Shown: piece after piece, positions 6,288-11,814 of the stretch
Numbering within the stretch: position 1 is the stretch's first letter
How the letters are laid out: each line of letters opens with the position of its first letter
Assembly: GCA_002712845.1 (NCBI GenBank)
Contig: PAUV01000087.1
Span: 7,155 to 18,968 of the forward strand
DNA: 11,814 bases
DNA from: Rhodopirellula sp.
GTDB taxonomy: Bacteria > Planctomycetota > Planctomycetia > Pirellulales > Pirellulaceae
Direction of reading: 5' to 3'
Position numbers and translations under genes: made by a program
The notes under the pieces: model-generated
What the model saw: only the letters and a program-made list of their open reading frames with translations
Told to the model about the DNA's origin: nothing
The model's database searches: none

Positions 6288-8174
6288 ATGACTCGGCTGC
6301 TGAAAGGCCTCTTTGCATCGATGAGTCTGGAGCGGAAATGTCTGCTCTTTTTTGGTTCAGCGTTGATGGTCCTCATGCTTGGGGCTTTTGCTGTGGTCGA
6401 GAAACTGGGGCGTGAACTGGTACTCAATACAACCCGACAACGCGCAAAGGACTTTGCGGCAATTCAACTCTTGCTGCTTCATGATGATGCAGTGTGGTCC
6501 AAGAACCAGCGTGAAACGGTCACACCAGGTTCCGATCCGGATCTTGAACAAGTTGATCCTAAAACGGTCCTCAGTGACCTTCGAAAGGTCATTATCGGTG
6601 CCAACGTCACGGGCGACAGCTTTGATGAGGACGACGGTGATCAAGCATCAAAAAGCAAGCACGAATTCCTCTCGCTGAGTGATTCACGGCAGTACTCAAA
6701 ACTGCCAAATCGGGAAACACCCGATGATCCAATCGAAGCTGCCATTCTGGAACAACTGAGACGCGATTCAGTAACTTTCTACGCAAACTCCCTACGTGAA
6801 CAACGCCCTGACCTCACTGAACCAATTGAGTTTGCCGAGAATGAAGCACTGAGTCAGATCACGCCCAATCTGGAACAACCACTGTTCGACGAGTATGAAA
6901 CGGACGACGGAAATTGCGTCTACTACATACCTGTCTTTTTCAAACAAAGTTGCCAATTGTGTCATATGGCCAAGGGCAGCGAAACGACGTTTGACCCAAA
7001 TGCGCCTCCCGAAACACGAGCGTCTCAGATTCCGTTCCGTGTGCATAAAGTGACTATGCCTTACGAGAGCACGCGGGAATCAACCACGTTCATCAGAGCT
7101 ATCGTCGTCGCGTTGGGAATGTTGATTGTCGCCGTCACCTTGTTTGTCCTGCACACCATCGTGCGTCATCTGGTCCTATATCCGATGTACCACCTGCGTG
7201 ACGTTAGTGATGCCATTACTCATGGAGACACCAACCAAAGAGCAACGATCGAAACAGAAGACGAGTTCCGTGAGTTGGCAGATGCCTTCAATCGAATGCT
7301 GCGTCACCTTACCGAAACCCAGGATCAGATCCAGGAAGTCAACACCGAACTCGACACCCGTGTCGACCAGCTTGCGCAGCTAAACCTACAGCTCTACGAA
7401 GCCAATCGGTTGAAAAGTGACTTTCTTGCCAACATGAGTCACGAGCTACGAACCCCACTGAACAGCATCATTGGATTTTCGGAGGTTTTGCAGGGAATCG
7501 ATTCGCTTAACGATAAGCAGCGAAGATATGCATCCAACATTCGAAAGAGTGGTCGACTGCTTCTCGAAATGATTAATGACATCCTCGATTTGGCAAAAGT
7601 CGAGGCTGGCAAAATGGAAGTGAAGTCGAGTGAATTTGAGCTCGGCCGTCTCGTGTCTGCGCAATGTGACATGATTCAGTCCCTGTCTGAAGATAAGAAT
7701 ATTTCGCTGTCCGTCGATGTTCCAGACAATCTCCCAAAGGCACATCAAGACCCCAACAAACTTGGTCAGATCCTCAACAATCTGCTGAGCAATGCGATCA
7801 AGTTCACACCGGAAGGTGGCATGATCAAGGTCACCGTGAGCGATGTTGATAATGGTCGGTTTAAACTGCTCATCAGTGATACCGGTGTTGGGATTGCCGG
7901 TGAGGATCAATCCATTATCTTTCAAAAATTCCGACAAAGCCGGAAAGTGCTGGACGGCGAAGGATTGACCAGAGAATTCGCCGGAACTGGACTTGGGCTG
8001 TCGATCGTCAAAGAACTGGCGAAACTTCTCGGTGGCGAAGTCGACTTCGAAAGTGAACTCGGACGAGGTAGTTCCTTCTGGGTAACGCTACCTTGGCATC
8101 TACCGGCAAGAGAACTTCTGAATGTGGGACCAAACCTGACGGCCCCAGACGACACACCCGCCATGACAACCTGA
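6288..8174 (+). CDS. Membrane sensor histidine kinase with outside heme-type (DUF3365-like) domain
   Basis: 628 residues, a complete sensor kinase. Membrane helix 1 is at about 18-37. The outside sensor region, about 38-265, ends with YYIPVFFKQSCQLCHMAKGS; the CxxCH at 222-226 is a c-type heme motif placed as in DUF3365/Tll0287-like domains. Membrane helix 2 is at about 268-291, then a HAMP domain (about 292-343), a coiled coil (about 345-372), HisKA with phospho-accepting His385 in SHELRTPLN, and HATPase_c with the N box (NNLLSNAIKF, 497-506), G1 box DTGVGIAG (531-538), F box FQKFRQ and G2 box GTGLGLSIVKEL (566-577). It probably senses redox state or a gas through heme (inference), then passes phosphate to a response regulator. 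No regulator or receiver domain is in the window. The ATG at 6288 has no Shine-Dalgarno; Met12 is an alternative start that keeps helix 1. Confidence 0.95.
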   Translation: MTRLLKGLFASMSLERKCLLFFGSALMVLMLGAFAVVEKLGRELVLNTTRQRAKDFAAIQLLLLHDDAVWSKNQRETVTPGSDPDLEQVDPKTVLSDLRKVIIGANVTGDSFDEDDGDQASKSKHEFLSLSDSRQYSKLPNRETPDDPIEAAILEQLRRDSVTFYANSLREQRPDLTEPIEFAENEALSQITPNLEQPLFDEYETDDGNCVYYIPVFFKQSCQLCHMAKGSETTFDPNAPPETRASQIPFRVHKVTMPYESTRESTTFIRAIVVALGMLIVAVTLFVLHTIVRHLVLYPMYHLRDVSDAITHGDTNQRATIETEDEFRELADAFNRMLRHLTETQDQIQEVNTELDTRVDQLAQLNLQLYEANRLKSDFLANMSHELRTPLNSIIGFSEVLQGIDSLNDKQRRYASNIRKSGRLLLEMINDILDLAKVEAGKMEVKSSEFELGRLVSAQCDMIQSLSEDKNISLSVDVPDNLPKAHQDPNKLGQILNNLLSNAIKFTPEGGMIKVTVSDVDNGRFKLLISDTGVGIAGEDQSIIFQKFRQSRKVLDGEGLTREFAGTGLGLSIVKELAKLLGGEVDFESELGRGSSFWVTLPWHLPARELLNVGPNLTAPDDTPAMTT

Positions 8175-8217
8175 CCGCGAAACAGAGCAATTGTTTTTAG
8201 TGTCTTTCGCCAGCAGC

Positions 8218-8240
8218 CTTCTGAGAGGATTCGTCAGAAG
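8218..8240. repeat. Hairpin 1 of array
   Basis: CTTCTGA (8218-8224) and TCAGAAG (8234-8240) form a perfect 7-bp stem with a 9-base loop. No T run follows on the plus strand. Confidence 0.8.
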
Positions 8241-8281
8241 TCATCGCAAATTCGTGGCAATCGCCAAAACTCTTCACCGGT

Positions 8282-8301
8282 CTCGGGTGCATCCACCCGA
8301 G
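8282..8301. repeat. Hairpin 2 of array
   Basis: CTCGGGTG (8282-8289) and CACCCGAG (8294-8301) form a perfect 8-bp stem with loop CATC. An outer TCACC (8274-8278) could pair with GGTGA (8309-8313), extending the arm across an internal loop. Confidence 0.9.
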
Positions 8302-8346
8302 GTGACAGGGTGACTGATCGCACTTACGATGCATCCCGCTTTGTGG

Positions 8347-8374
8347 CATTCGCGAGTGCCCCACTCGTGGAATG
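8347..8374. repeat. Hairpin 3 of array
   Basis: CGAGTG (8353-8358) and CACTCG (8362-8367) pair around a CCC loop. The stem continues with CATTC (8347-8351) and GAATG (8370-8374) after a small 1x2 internal loop, giving 11 pairs. Confidence 0.85.
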
Positions 8375-8394
8375 AATGCCAGCTTGTCTGCAGC

Positions 8395-8413
8395 ACTTCG
8401 TATGCTACGAAGT
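8395..8413. repeat. Hairpin 4 of array
   Basis: ACTTCGTA (8395-8402) and TACGAAGT (8406-8413) form a perfect 8-bp stem with a 3-base loop, TGC. Confidence 0.9.
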
Positions 8414-8427
8414 CGACCTACAGCACC

Positions 8428-8446
8428 GAGTCCACCCCATGGACTC
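8428..8446. repeat. Hairpin 5 of array
   Basis: GAGTCCA (8428-8434) and TGGACTC (8440-8446) form a perfect 7-bp stem with loop CCCCA. Confidence 0.85.
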
Positions 8447-8475
8447 CAGCATGATTGTCGATCGACCACGCCTTA

Positions 8476-8495
8476 CTGTGCCGCAATCGGCACAG
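8476..8495. repeat. Hairpin 6 of array
   Basis: CTGTGCCG (8476-8483) and CGGCACAG (8488-8495) form a perfect 8-bp GC-rich stem with loop CAAT. It lies 16 bases beyond the DUF1080 stop and could help end that transcript, but no T run follows on the minus strand. Confidence 0.9.
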
Positions 8496-8511
8496 GAATC
8501 AGTCGCTCGCA

Positions 8512-9267
8512 TTACTTCTTATCGTCGAGGCGAATCCGAATATCTTTGAACTCCGTCCACATTGGTTTACCCGCATGCAACTGCAGTGCGAGAATCCCTT
8601 CGTTTAATGCCATTTCAGGATGCTCATCTGTAAAGTCGAGAATCTTCTTTCCATTCAGAAAATGCTGAATACGGTTTCCTTTAGCAATGATTGTCACATC
8701 ATTCCACTCATCAACCTTCATCAGATCCTTGAATCCTGCTGCATCAATCAATCGCTCCTCTTCCACTTTTTTGCCATCTGCATTCCATGTCGCTGTCTCA
8801 CCTACCAAACAAATGCGGCCGCGTTTGCCCCTTTCGTCGTAGATAAAGCCTGGAACATTGGGAAAAGTATCTTCGTTGCGTATCTCGTGCTGATAGCCCT
8901 TCACAACCCAGTTGTTACCAACCCGCTTTCCTTGCGGCACTCTCATCGACCGATACTGAATGCCAGAGTTATTGTTGGCTGTACACCGAAAAGAGAGCCT
9001 CAATTCAAAATCCTTCAATTTGCCGCCTTCCCAAATCAGAAAGGTATTTCCCTTCGCCGATTTTTTGGCAGTTGTTTCACCATGGATCACACCATCACGA
9101 ACTGACCATAGACGTGGATCACCATCCCAGCCCGTGAGATCCCTTCCATTAAAAATTACTTCCATGCCTTCGGAATCCGGCTTCACAGCTTCTTCAGCTC
9201 GACTTTGAGCAGCGGTGATAGAAAACAGAAGAGGGAAGAAAACAAGACAACAAAAAACACGAACCAT
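8512..9267 (-). CDS. Secreted DUF1080 protein (3-keto-disaccharide hydrolase family)
   Basis: 251 residues. An N-terminal signal peptide has its hydrophobic core at about 4-19 (VFCCLVFFPLLFSITA) and a likely cleavage near SRA|EE (about 24). The mature protein is one DUF1080 domain with a lectin-like beta-sandwich fold: the opening FNGRDLTGW (39-47), WSVRDGVIHGE, the strand motif NSGIQYRS, GYQHEI, DEWNDVTIIAKGNRIQHFLNG, and the closing block LALQLHAGKPMWTEFKDIRIR. Family members bind or hydrolyse glycosides, some of them 3-keto-disaccharides, and are heavily expanded in planctomycetes; the exact substrate here is unknown. The start at 9267 is supported by GGAG 9 bases upstream and by the signal peptide. 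It follows the M49-like gene on the same strand, but a probable terminator separates them. Confidence 0.93.
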   Translation of the reverse strand: MVRVFCCLVFFPLLFSITAAQSRAEEAVKPDSEGMEVIFNGRDLTGWDGDPRLWSVRDGVIHGETTAKKSAKGNTFLIWEGGKLKDFELRLSFRCTANNNSGIQYRSMRVPQGKRVGNNWVVKGYQHEIRNEDTFPNVPGFIYDERGKRGRICLVGETATWNADGKKVEEERLIDAAGFKDLMKVDEWNDVTIIAKGNRIQHFLNGKKILDFTDEHPEMALNEGILALQLHAGKPMWTEFKDIRIRLDDKK

Positions 9268-9272
9268 GAAAG

Positions 9273-9286
9273 TGATCTCCAGATCA
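9273..9286 (-). promoter_or_regulatory. Palindrome over the ribosome binding site of the DUF1080 gene
   Basis: TGATCT-CC-AGATCA is symmetric and lies 6-19 bases before the start codon (9267-9265). Read on the minus strand, the centre contains the GGAG ribosome binding site. In RNA it could form a 5-bp stem with a TGGA loop; as DNA it could be a dimeric regulator site. Either use is inference. Confidence 0.45.
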
Positions 9287-9297
9287 TTGTGGAAAGT

Positions 9298-9327
9298 AAA
9301 AATTGGGACACAGGCATATGCCTGTCC
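9298..9327 (-). terminator. Probable intrinsic terminator of the M49-like gene
   Basis: On the minus strand, about 50 bases after the peptidase stop, ACAGGC-ATAT-GCCTGT (a 16-bp perfect palindrome, 9310-9325) extends with GGA/TCC and a two-base bulge. It is followed after a few bases by a run of five T (9302 to 9298). This hairpin plus T run fits a Rho-independent terminator. The same palindrome lies 43-58 bases upstream of the DUF1080 start, so a regulator site is an alternative. Confidence 0.6.
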
Positions 9328-9375
9328 GCGATATTTTCAAATAGCCGCAAAGGGCTCGCACTGATTCAACACAGA

Positions 9376-11031
9376 CTACTTCAGACCAAGTACATCTGGC
9401 CCTTGTCGAAAAATCACATCTACCGGGATTCCTTTTTCAGTCAGCAAGTCAAGCTCCGCTTGCAACTGTGGCCCGATGACTCCTTTCGTCTTCACCAATT
9501 CAGACGCTCCGGCGTAATCACCATTACCCTGCAACTGCAACAACAACGACGACAACAGTTTGGTAGCCTGCCGAAAGCGTTCAACATTAACACGGTACCG
9601 ACCATTGGGCAGACGTTCGAATGCACCTTCATCACGGAAAAAGTTGAAACGAATCATATTAGCTTTGCCGTGTGCACTTGAGGCACCAAAACGCACGCTT
9701 CGAAAAATCCCTGCCATGAAAGTCACATAGTAATCCTGCAGGTCCGTTTTCAGCTCTCCACGCTCGTGAAGTTGATTGATCATGTGCAGACCGAGAATAT
9801 CAGCTTTTCCTTCCTCTATTGCTCCCGCGTGCTCTTTCAAAATAGTACGCACGGAACCACGTCCATCAATCGTATTCTTGATACCAAGACCGTGTGCTAC
9901 CTCATGGAACATCGTGTTACTGAAAAATGCATCGAACGTGACATGCTTGCGTTGGTCCTCTGCAATCAGCTCATCTGCAATGGGAACGAGAATTTTATCG
10001 AACTTGGCACGCATCGCATTTTTCAATTGCAGCCGACGTGTTCCCTTCTGCAACTGAACCTGCTCATCATTTGGTAGATTAATCGCGATTGTTTTTGACC
10101 CAGCATTGCAATCACCCGCGTAATAAATCACGTCATAGGCATTGAGTTCAGTGTCGGTTCCAGGCTCTTCTTGCTTGTACTTGTCAGGCACGGGCAGGGT
10201 TGCCTGTAGATCTGGCAGGAACTTCGAATACTTTGCCAATCGGGCACTCCATGCCTTGTCCTTGATCAGCACAAAACATTCGTGTGCCGTCTTATATCCG
10301 TACAGCTTGTCTTCGTAGTTTTCGATCGGACCAATCACAACATCAATGGTGTTGTCATGCATGTCCAACCAGGCAAGATCACTCGGTTGATAGTCGTCTG
10401 TTAATAAAGCATCAGCACGAAGTAGCAAGTACCGTCGCAGTCCGGGATCTTCGGCTAACTCCGCCGCCTTACGCAGCAGATCAGCTGCACGCTGCATTGG
10501 CTGTTTGAATTGTTCGCGATAGGGAACAACCTTCAGTTTGCCGGATTTGTCACGACGCAAAAACGTATACAGGCTATCTTTGCCGCTCAAATCAGCCGCT
10601 TCGAACTCCGCCTTGGTCATATCGGCAGGATAATAATTCGCACCCAACGGTTTCGCACCCACGCCCTCAACAAAGGGGGCATTACCATCAAGCCGATCCC
10701 ATGGACCGTAATTGATCTTCACGAACCTCCGGACCTTGGATTGCTTCAGCGACTCCAAAAATTTCTTACGTGGGCCGTAAGCTTCATACCAAAAACAATT
10801 GTCCATGATCTTGCCAGCTTCCATCAACAAGGGAAGCATCTGCCGCTGCTTATCTGTCAATTGGCTGAGATCAGTGGTCAGGTCCACCACAGCGTATTGA
10901 TCAATCCCCTTCGCAACATCAACGGGTTGCTGACCAAACACAACTGACTGCGTAGGAACACCCAGAAGAAATCCCAGAGAACATCCCAACGAACATCCCA
11001 GAACAATGAGCTTTGCAACACGAATCTGCAT
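9376..11031 (-). CDS. Exported M49-like zinc metallopeptidase (dipeptidyl-peptidase III related)
   Basis: 551 residues from the preferred ATG at 11031. This start leaves a signal peptide directly at the N-terminus (MQIRVAKLIVLGCSLGCSLGFLLG, core about 5-24; cleavage perhaps near VFG|QQ; VLGC is a poor lipobox). A 45-codon longer frame exists from 11166, but its extra residues look non-coding. The mature chain has the layout of M49-like hydrolases: an N-terminal half with INYGPWDRLDGNAPF (106-120), a middle part with YYAGDCNAGSKTIAINLPND, then zinc motif HEVAH (376-380) in FHEVAHGLGIKNT, and EEGKAD (406-411) with Glu407 as the likely third ligand, as in the EExxAE/D of DPP III. Classical DPP III has HEXXGH; this one has the five-residue HEXXH. 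The family cleaves dipeptides from peptide N-termini; the export signal points to peptide breakdown outside the cytoplasm. It is upstream of the DUF1080 gene. Confidence 0.85.
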   Translation of the reverse strand: MQIRVAKLIVLGCSLGCSLGFLLGVPTQSVVFGQQPVDVAKGIDQYAVVDLTTDLSQLTDKQRQMLPLLMEAGKIMDNCFWYEAYGPRKKFLESLKQSKVRRFVKINYGPWDRLDGNAPFVEGVGAKPLGANYYPADMTKAEFEAADLSGKDSLYTFLRRDKSGKLKVVPYREQFKQPMQRAADLLRKAAELAEDPGLRRYLLLRADALLTDDYQPSDLAWLDMHDNTIDVVIGPIENYEDKLYGYKTAHECFVLIKDKAWSARLAKYSKFLPDLQATLPVPDKYKQEEPGTDTELNAYDVIYYAGDCNAGSKTIAINLPNDEQVQLQKGTRRLQLKNAMRAKFDKILVPIADELIAEDQRKHVTFDAFFSNTMFHEVAHGLGIKNTIDGRGSVRTILKEHAGAIEEGKADILGLHMINQLHERGELKTDLQDYYVTFMAGIFRSVRFGASSAHGKANMIRFNFFRDEGAFERLPNGRYRVNVERFRQATKLLSSLLLQLQGNGDYAGASELVKTKGVIGPQLQAELDLLTEKGIPVDVIFRQGPDVLGLK

Positions 11032-11381
11032 GTTTATTTCACTTGCACGAATGGTTTCAGGTATGACTCCCATTACTGGGATTGGCGAAGCGATTTGAAA
11101 TCTACAGCATGTGAACGTGGTATACCGCTTCTCGCACCCAGATCTTACCCGATACCCCCAGATCATTCACGTTGCCTAAAAAGAAGGTCTGAGATTCGCT
11201 ACCAAGCTGTAGCAAAACGAAACACGTGTGCAATCGTGAGCCAACGTTTTGGTGACCTAGTCATTTCACCAGTGTGCTTTGGACCACAAATCACGTGCTC
11301 GCTGAAAAACAGCTGCTTTGGCACGCTGTCTGCTCTGTCAACCCGACCTTGTCTTTCAGAACTTGTCAAAGGAATTTACTC
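11032..11381. other. Divergent intergenic region between peptidase and repeat-protein genes
   Basis: 350 bases that contain the 5' ends of both genes. No motif-bearing frame, RNA gene or strong hairpin was seen. The peptidase start has only a weak AAGTGA before it. The plus-strand gene has AAAGGA at 11368-11373. No confident promoter boxes were found. Confidence 0.6.
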
Positions 11382-11807
11382 ATGAGACACACCACCAACT
11401 TCATTCCTCTGATTCTCGTGGCAATCGGATTGATTGGCTCCCATCGAGCTACAGCAGAAGAAAAGGAAATCGAACTATACACAGCAGTTGAGCAAGGCGA
11501 TGTGACGGTCAAATTCATCGCCCTCAACGCCATGCAATCTAATGTCTTGATCACGAATGAGTCAGATAAACCTCTGCAACTAAGACTTCCCAAGGCAATC
11601 GCTGCCGTACCCGTGCTCGGACAGTTCGGTCAAAATCCCAATCAGAATCAAAACCAGAATCCAGGCGGCGGCACAAACCAAGGTGTTGGTGGAGGATTCA
11701 ATTTGGGCAATGGACAAGGTTTCGGAAATGGACAAGGTTTCGGAAATGGACAAGGTTTCGGAAACGGCCAAGATTTTGGGAACCAACAGGGCTTCGGGAA
11801 CCAATAA
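11382..11807 (+). CDS. Secreted Gly/Asn/Gln-repeat protein, possibly cut short by a stop in the repeat
   Basis: 141 residues as encoded. The ATG at 11382 is preceded by AAAGGA at 8 bases, a good ribosome binding site. A signal peptide covers about 1-25 (core FIPLILVAIGLIGS, cleavage ATA|EE). A short domain follows (about 26-75: AVEQGDVTVKFIALNAMQSNVLITNESDKPLQLRLP...) that looks like a beta-rich module, then VPVLGQF and a low-complexity tail of Asn/Gln and Gly ending in GNGQGF-type hexapeptides. The TAA at 11805 sits where the repeat predicts Gln, and the next codons (GGT TTT) continue the repeat. The protein may therefore originally, or in other strains, be longer, with more C-terminal sequence beyond the window. 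I recall similar planctomycete proteins with a conserved part after the Gly-rich section, but cannot check this here. Function unknown. Confidence 0.8.
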   Translation: MRHTTNFIPLILVAIGLIGSHRATAEEKEIELYTAVEQGDVTVKFIALNAMQSNVLITNESDKPLQLRLPKAIAAVPVLGQFGQNPNQNQNQNPGGGTNQGVGGGFNLGNGQGFGNGQGFGNGQGFGNGQDFGNQQGFGNQ

Positions 11808-11813
11808 GGTTTT
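11706..11813 (+). repeat. 18-bp coding tandem repeat, six units
   Basis: Units start at 11706, 11724, 11742, 11760, 11778 and 11796. The first three are nearly identical (GG[C/A]AATGGACAAGGTTTC, coding GNGQGF); the later ones diverge to GNGQDF, GNQQGF and GNQ-stop-GF. The array reaches the window edge and may continue. Such arrays change length by slippage or recombination. Confidence 0.9.
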
Positions 11814-11814
11814 G

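Larger units (their letters stand above)
8177..8495. other. Hairpin array in convergent intergenic region
   Basis: The gap between the stop codons of the histidine kinase (8174, plus) and the DUF1080 gene (8512, minus) holds at least six short, nearly all perfect hairpins of different sequence, listed individually below. A looser one, GCGAA-ACA/TGT-TTCGC at 8177-8210, follows the kinase stop directly. Self-complementary blocks GATGCATC (8328-8335) and GTCGATCGAC (8457-8466) lie between them. No convincing coding frame is present (the minus frame 8197-8469 has no motif or ribosome site). Only the first structure has a nearby T run, so most are not classical intrinsic terminators. Possible roles are a structured RNA, a bidirectional 3' end or a single-stranded DNA substrate; the sequence alone does not decide. 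Confidence 0.8.

Noticed and set aside
8197..8469. 90-codon minus-strand frame inside the hairpin region
   Set aside because: The hairpins constrain the sequence and the translation has no recognisable feature or ribosome binding site.
8218..8495. Hairpin array as a CRISPR array or REP/BIME cluster
   Set aside because: The stems do not share sequence and spacing is irregular; a CRISPR or REP cluster needs one repeated unit. No cas gene or REP-associated transposase is nearby.
10510..10947. 145-codon plus-strand frame
   Set aside because: It is antisense to the M49-like gene, which has clear catalytic motifs and a signal peptide.
11032..11166. Longer start for the M49-like gene at 11166
   Set aside because: The extra 45 residues have no motif and would bury the signal peptide; Met at 11031 places it at the N-terminus.
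11274..11381. Longer start for the repeat-protein gene at 11274
   Set aside because: AAAGGA at the right distance and a signal peptide directly after 11382 favour the shorter start.

Overview
The window looks like chromosomal DNA of a planctomycete (Planctomycetota), moderate in GC and without phage, plasmid or transposon genes. This is inferred from the gene families: a secreted DUF1080 (3-keto-disaccharide hydrolase) protein, a kinase-fold protein with one membrane segment and an outside helical tail, a heme-type DUF3365 histidine kinase, an M49-like metallopeptidase and a secreted Gly/Asn/Gln-repeat protein. Many starts lack a clear Shine-Dalgarno, also common in this phylum. I would not go below the phylum.

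Layout, left to right. 1-1215 (minus) is the 5' part of a secreted or envelope protein that runs off the left edge. A 537-base gene-free stretch separates it from argH (1753-3129, plus), which encodes the last enzyme of arginine synthesis. argH converges on a minus-strand pair that overlaps by 4 bases: a membrane-anchored protein with a kinase fold but without the catalytic Asp (3511-5148), and a two-helix membrane protein (3179-3514). Upstream of that pair, same strand, is a GrpB/UPF0157 protein (5375-5926). A 361-base divergent region leads to a histidine kinase with an outside CxxCH heme motif (6288-8174, plus). After it comes a 337-base convergent intergenic stretch packed with consecutive hairpins of unrelated sequence (8177-8495). 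Then, on the minus strand, lie a secreted DUF1080 protein (8512-9267) and, upstream of it, an M49-like zinc peptidase (9376-11031), with a probable terminator between them. The last gene (11382-11807, plus) is a secreted protein with an 18-bp coding repeat; its stop codon falls on a Gln codon of the repeat and the repeat continues past it.

How the genes fit together: apart from the translationally coupled pseudokinase/small membrane protein pair, they look like independent units. The DUF1080 protein, the peptidase, the left-edge protein and the repeat protein all carry export signals, so much of the window serves the cell envelope or breakdown of outside polymers. No response regulator for the histidine kinase is present.

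The observations most worth following are the hairpin array at 8177-8495, the pseudokinase with its coupled partner, and the in-repeat stop codon at 11805. No complete new multi-gene system is evident.
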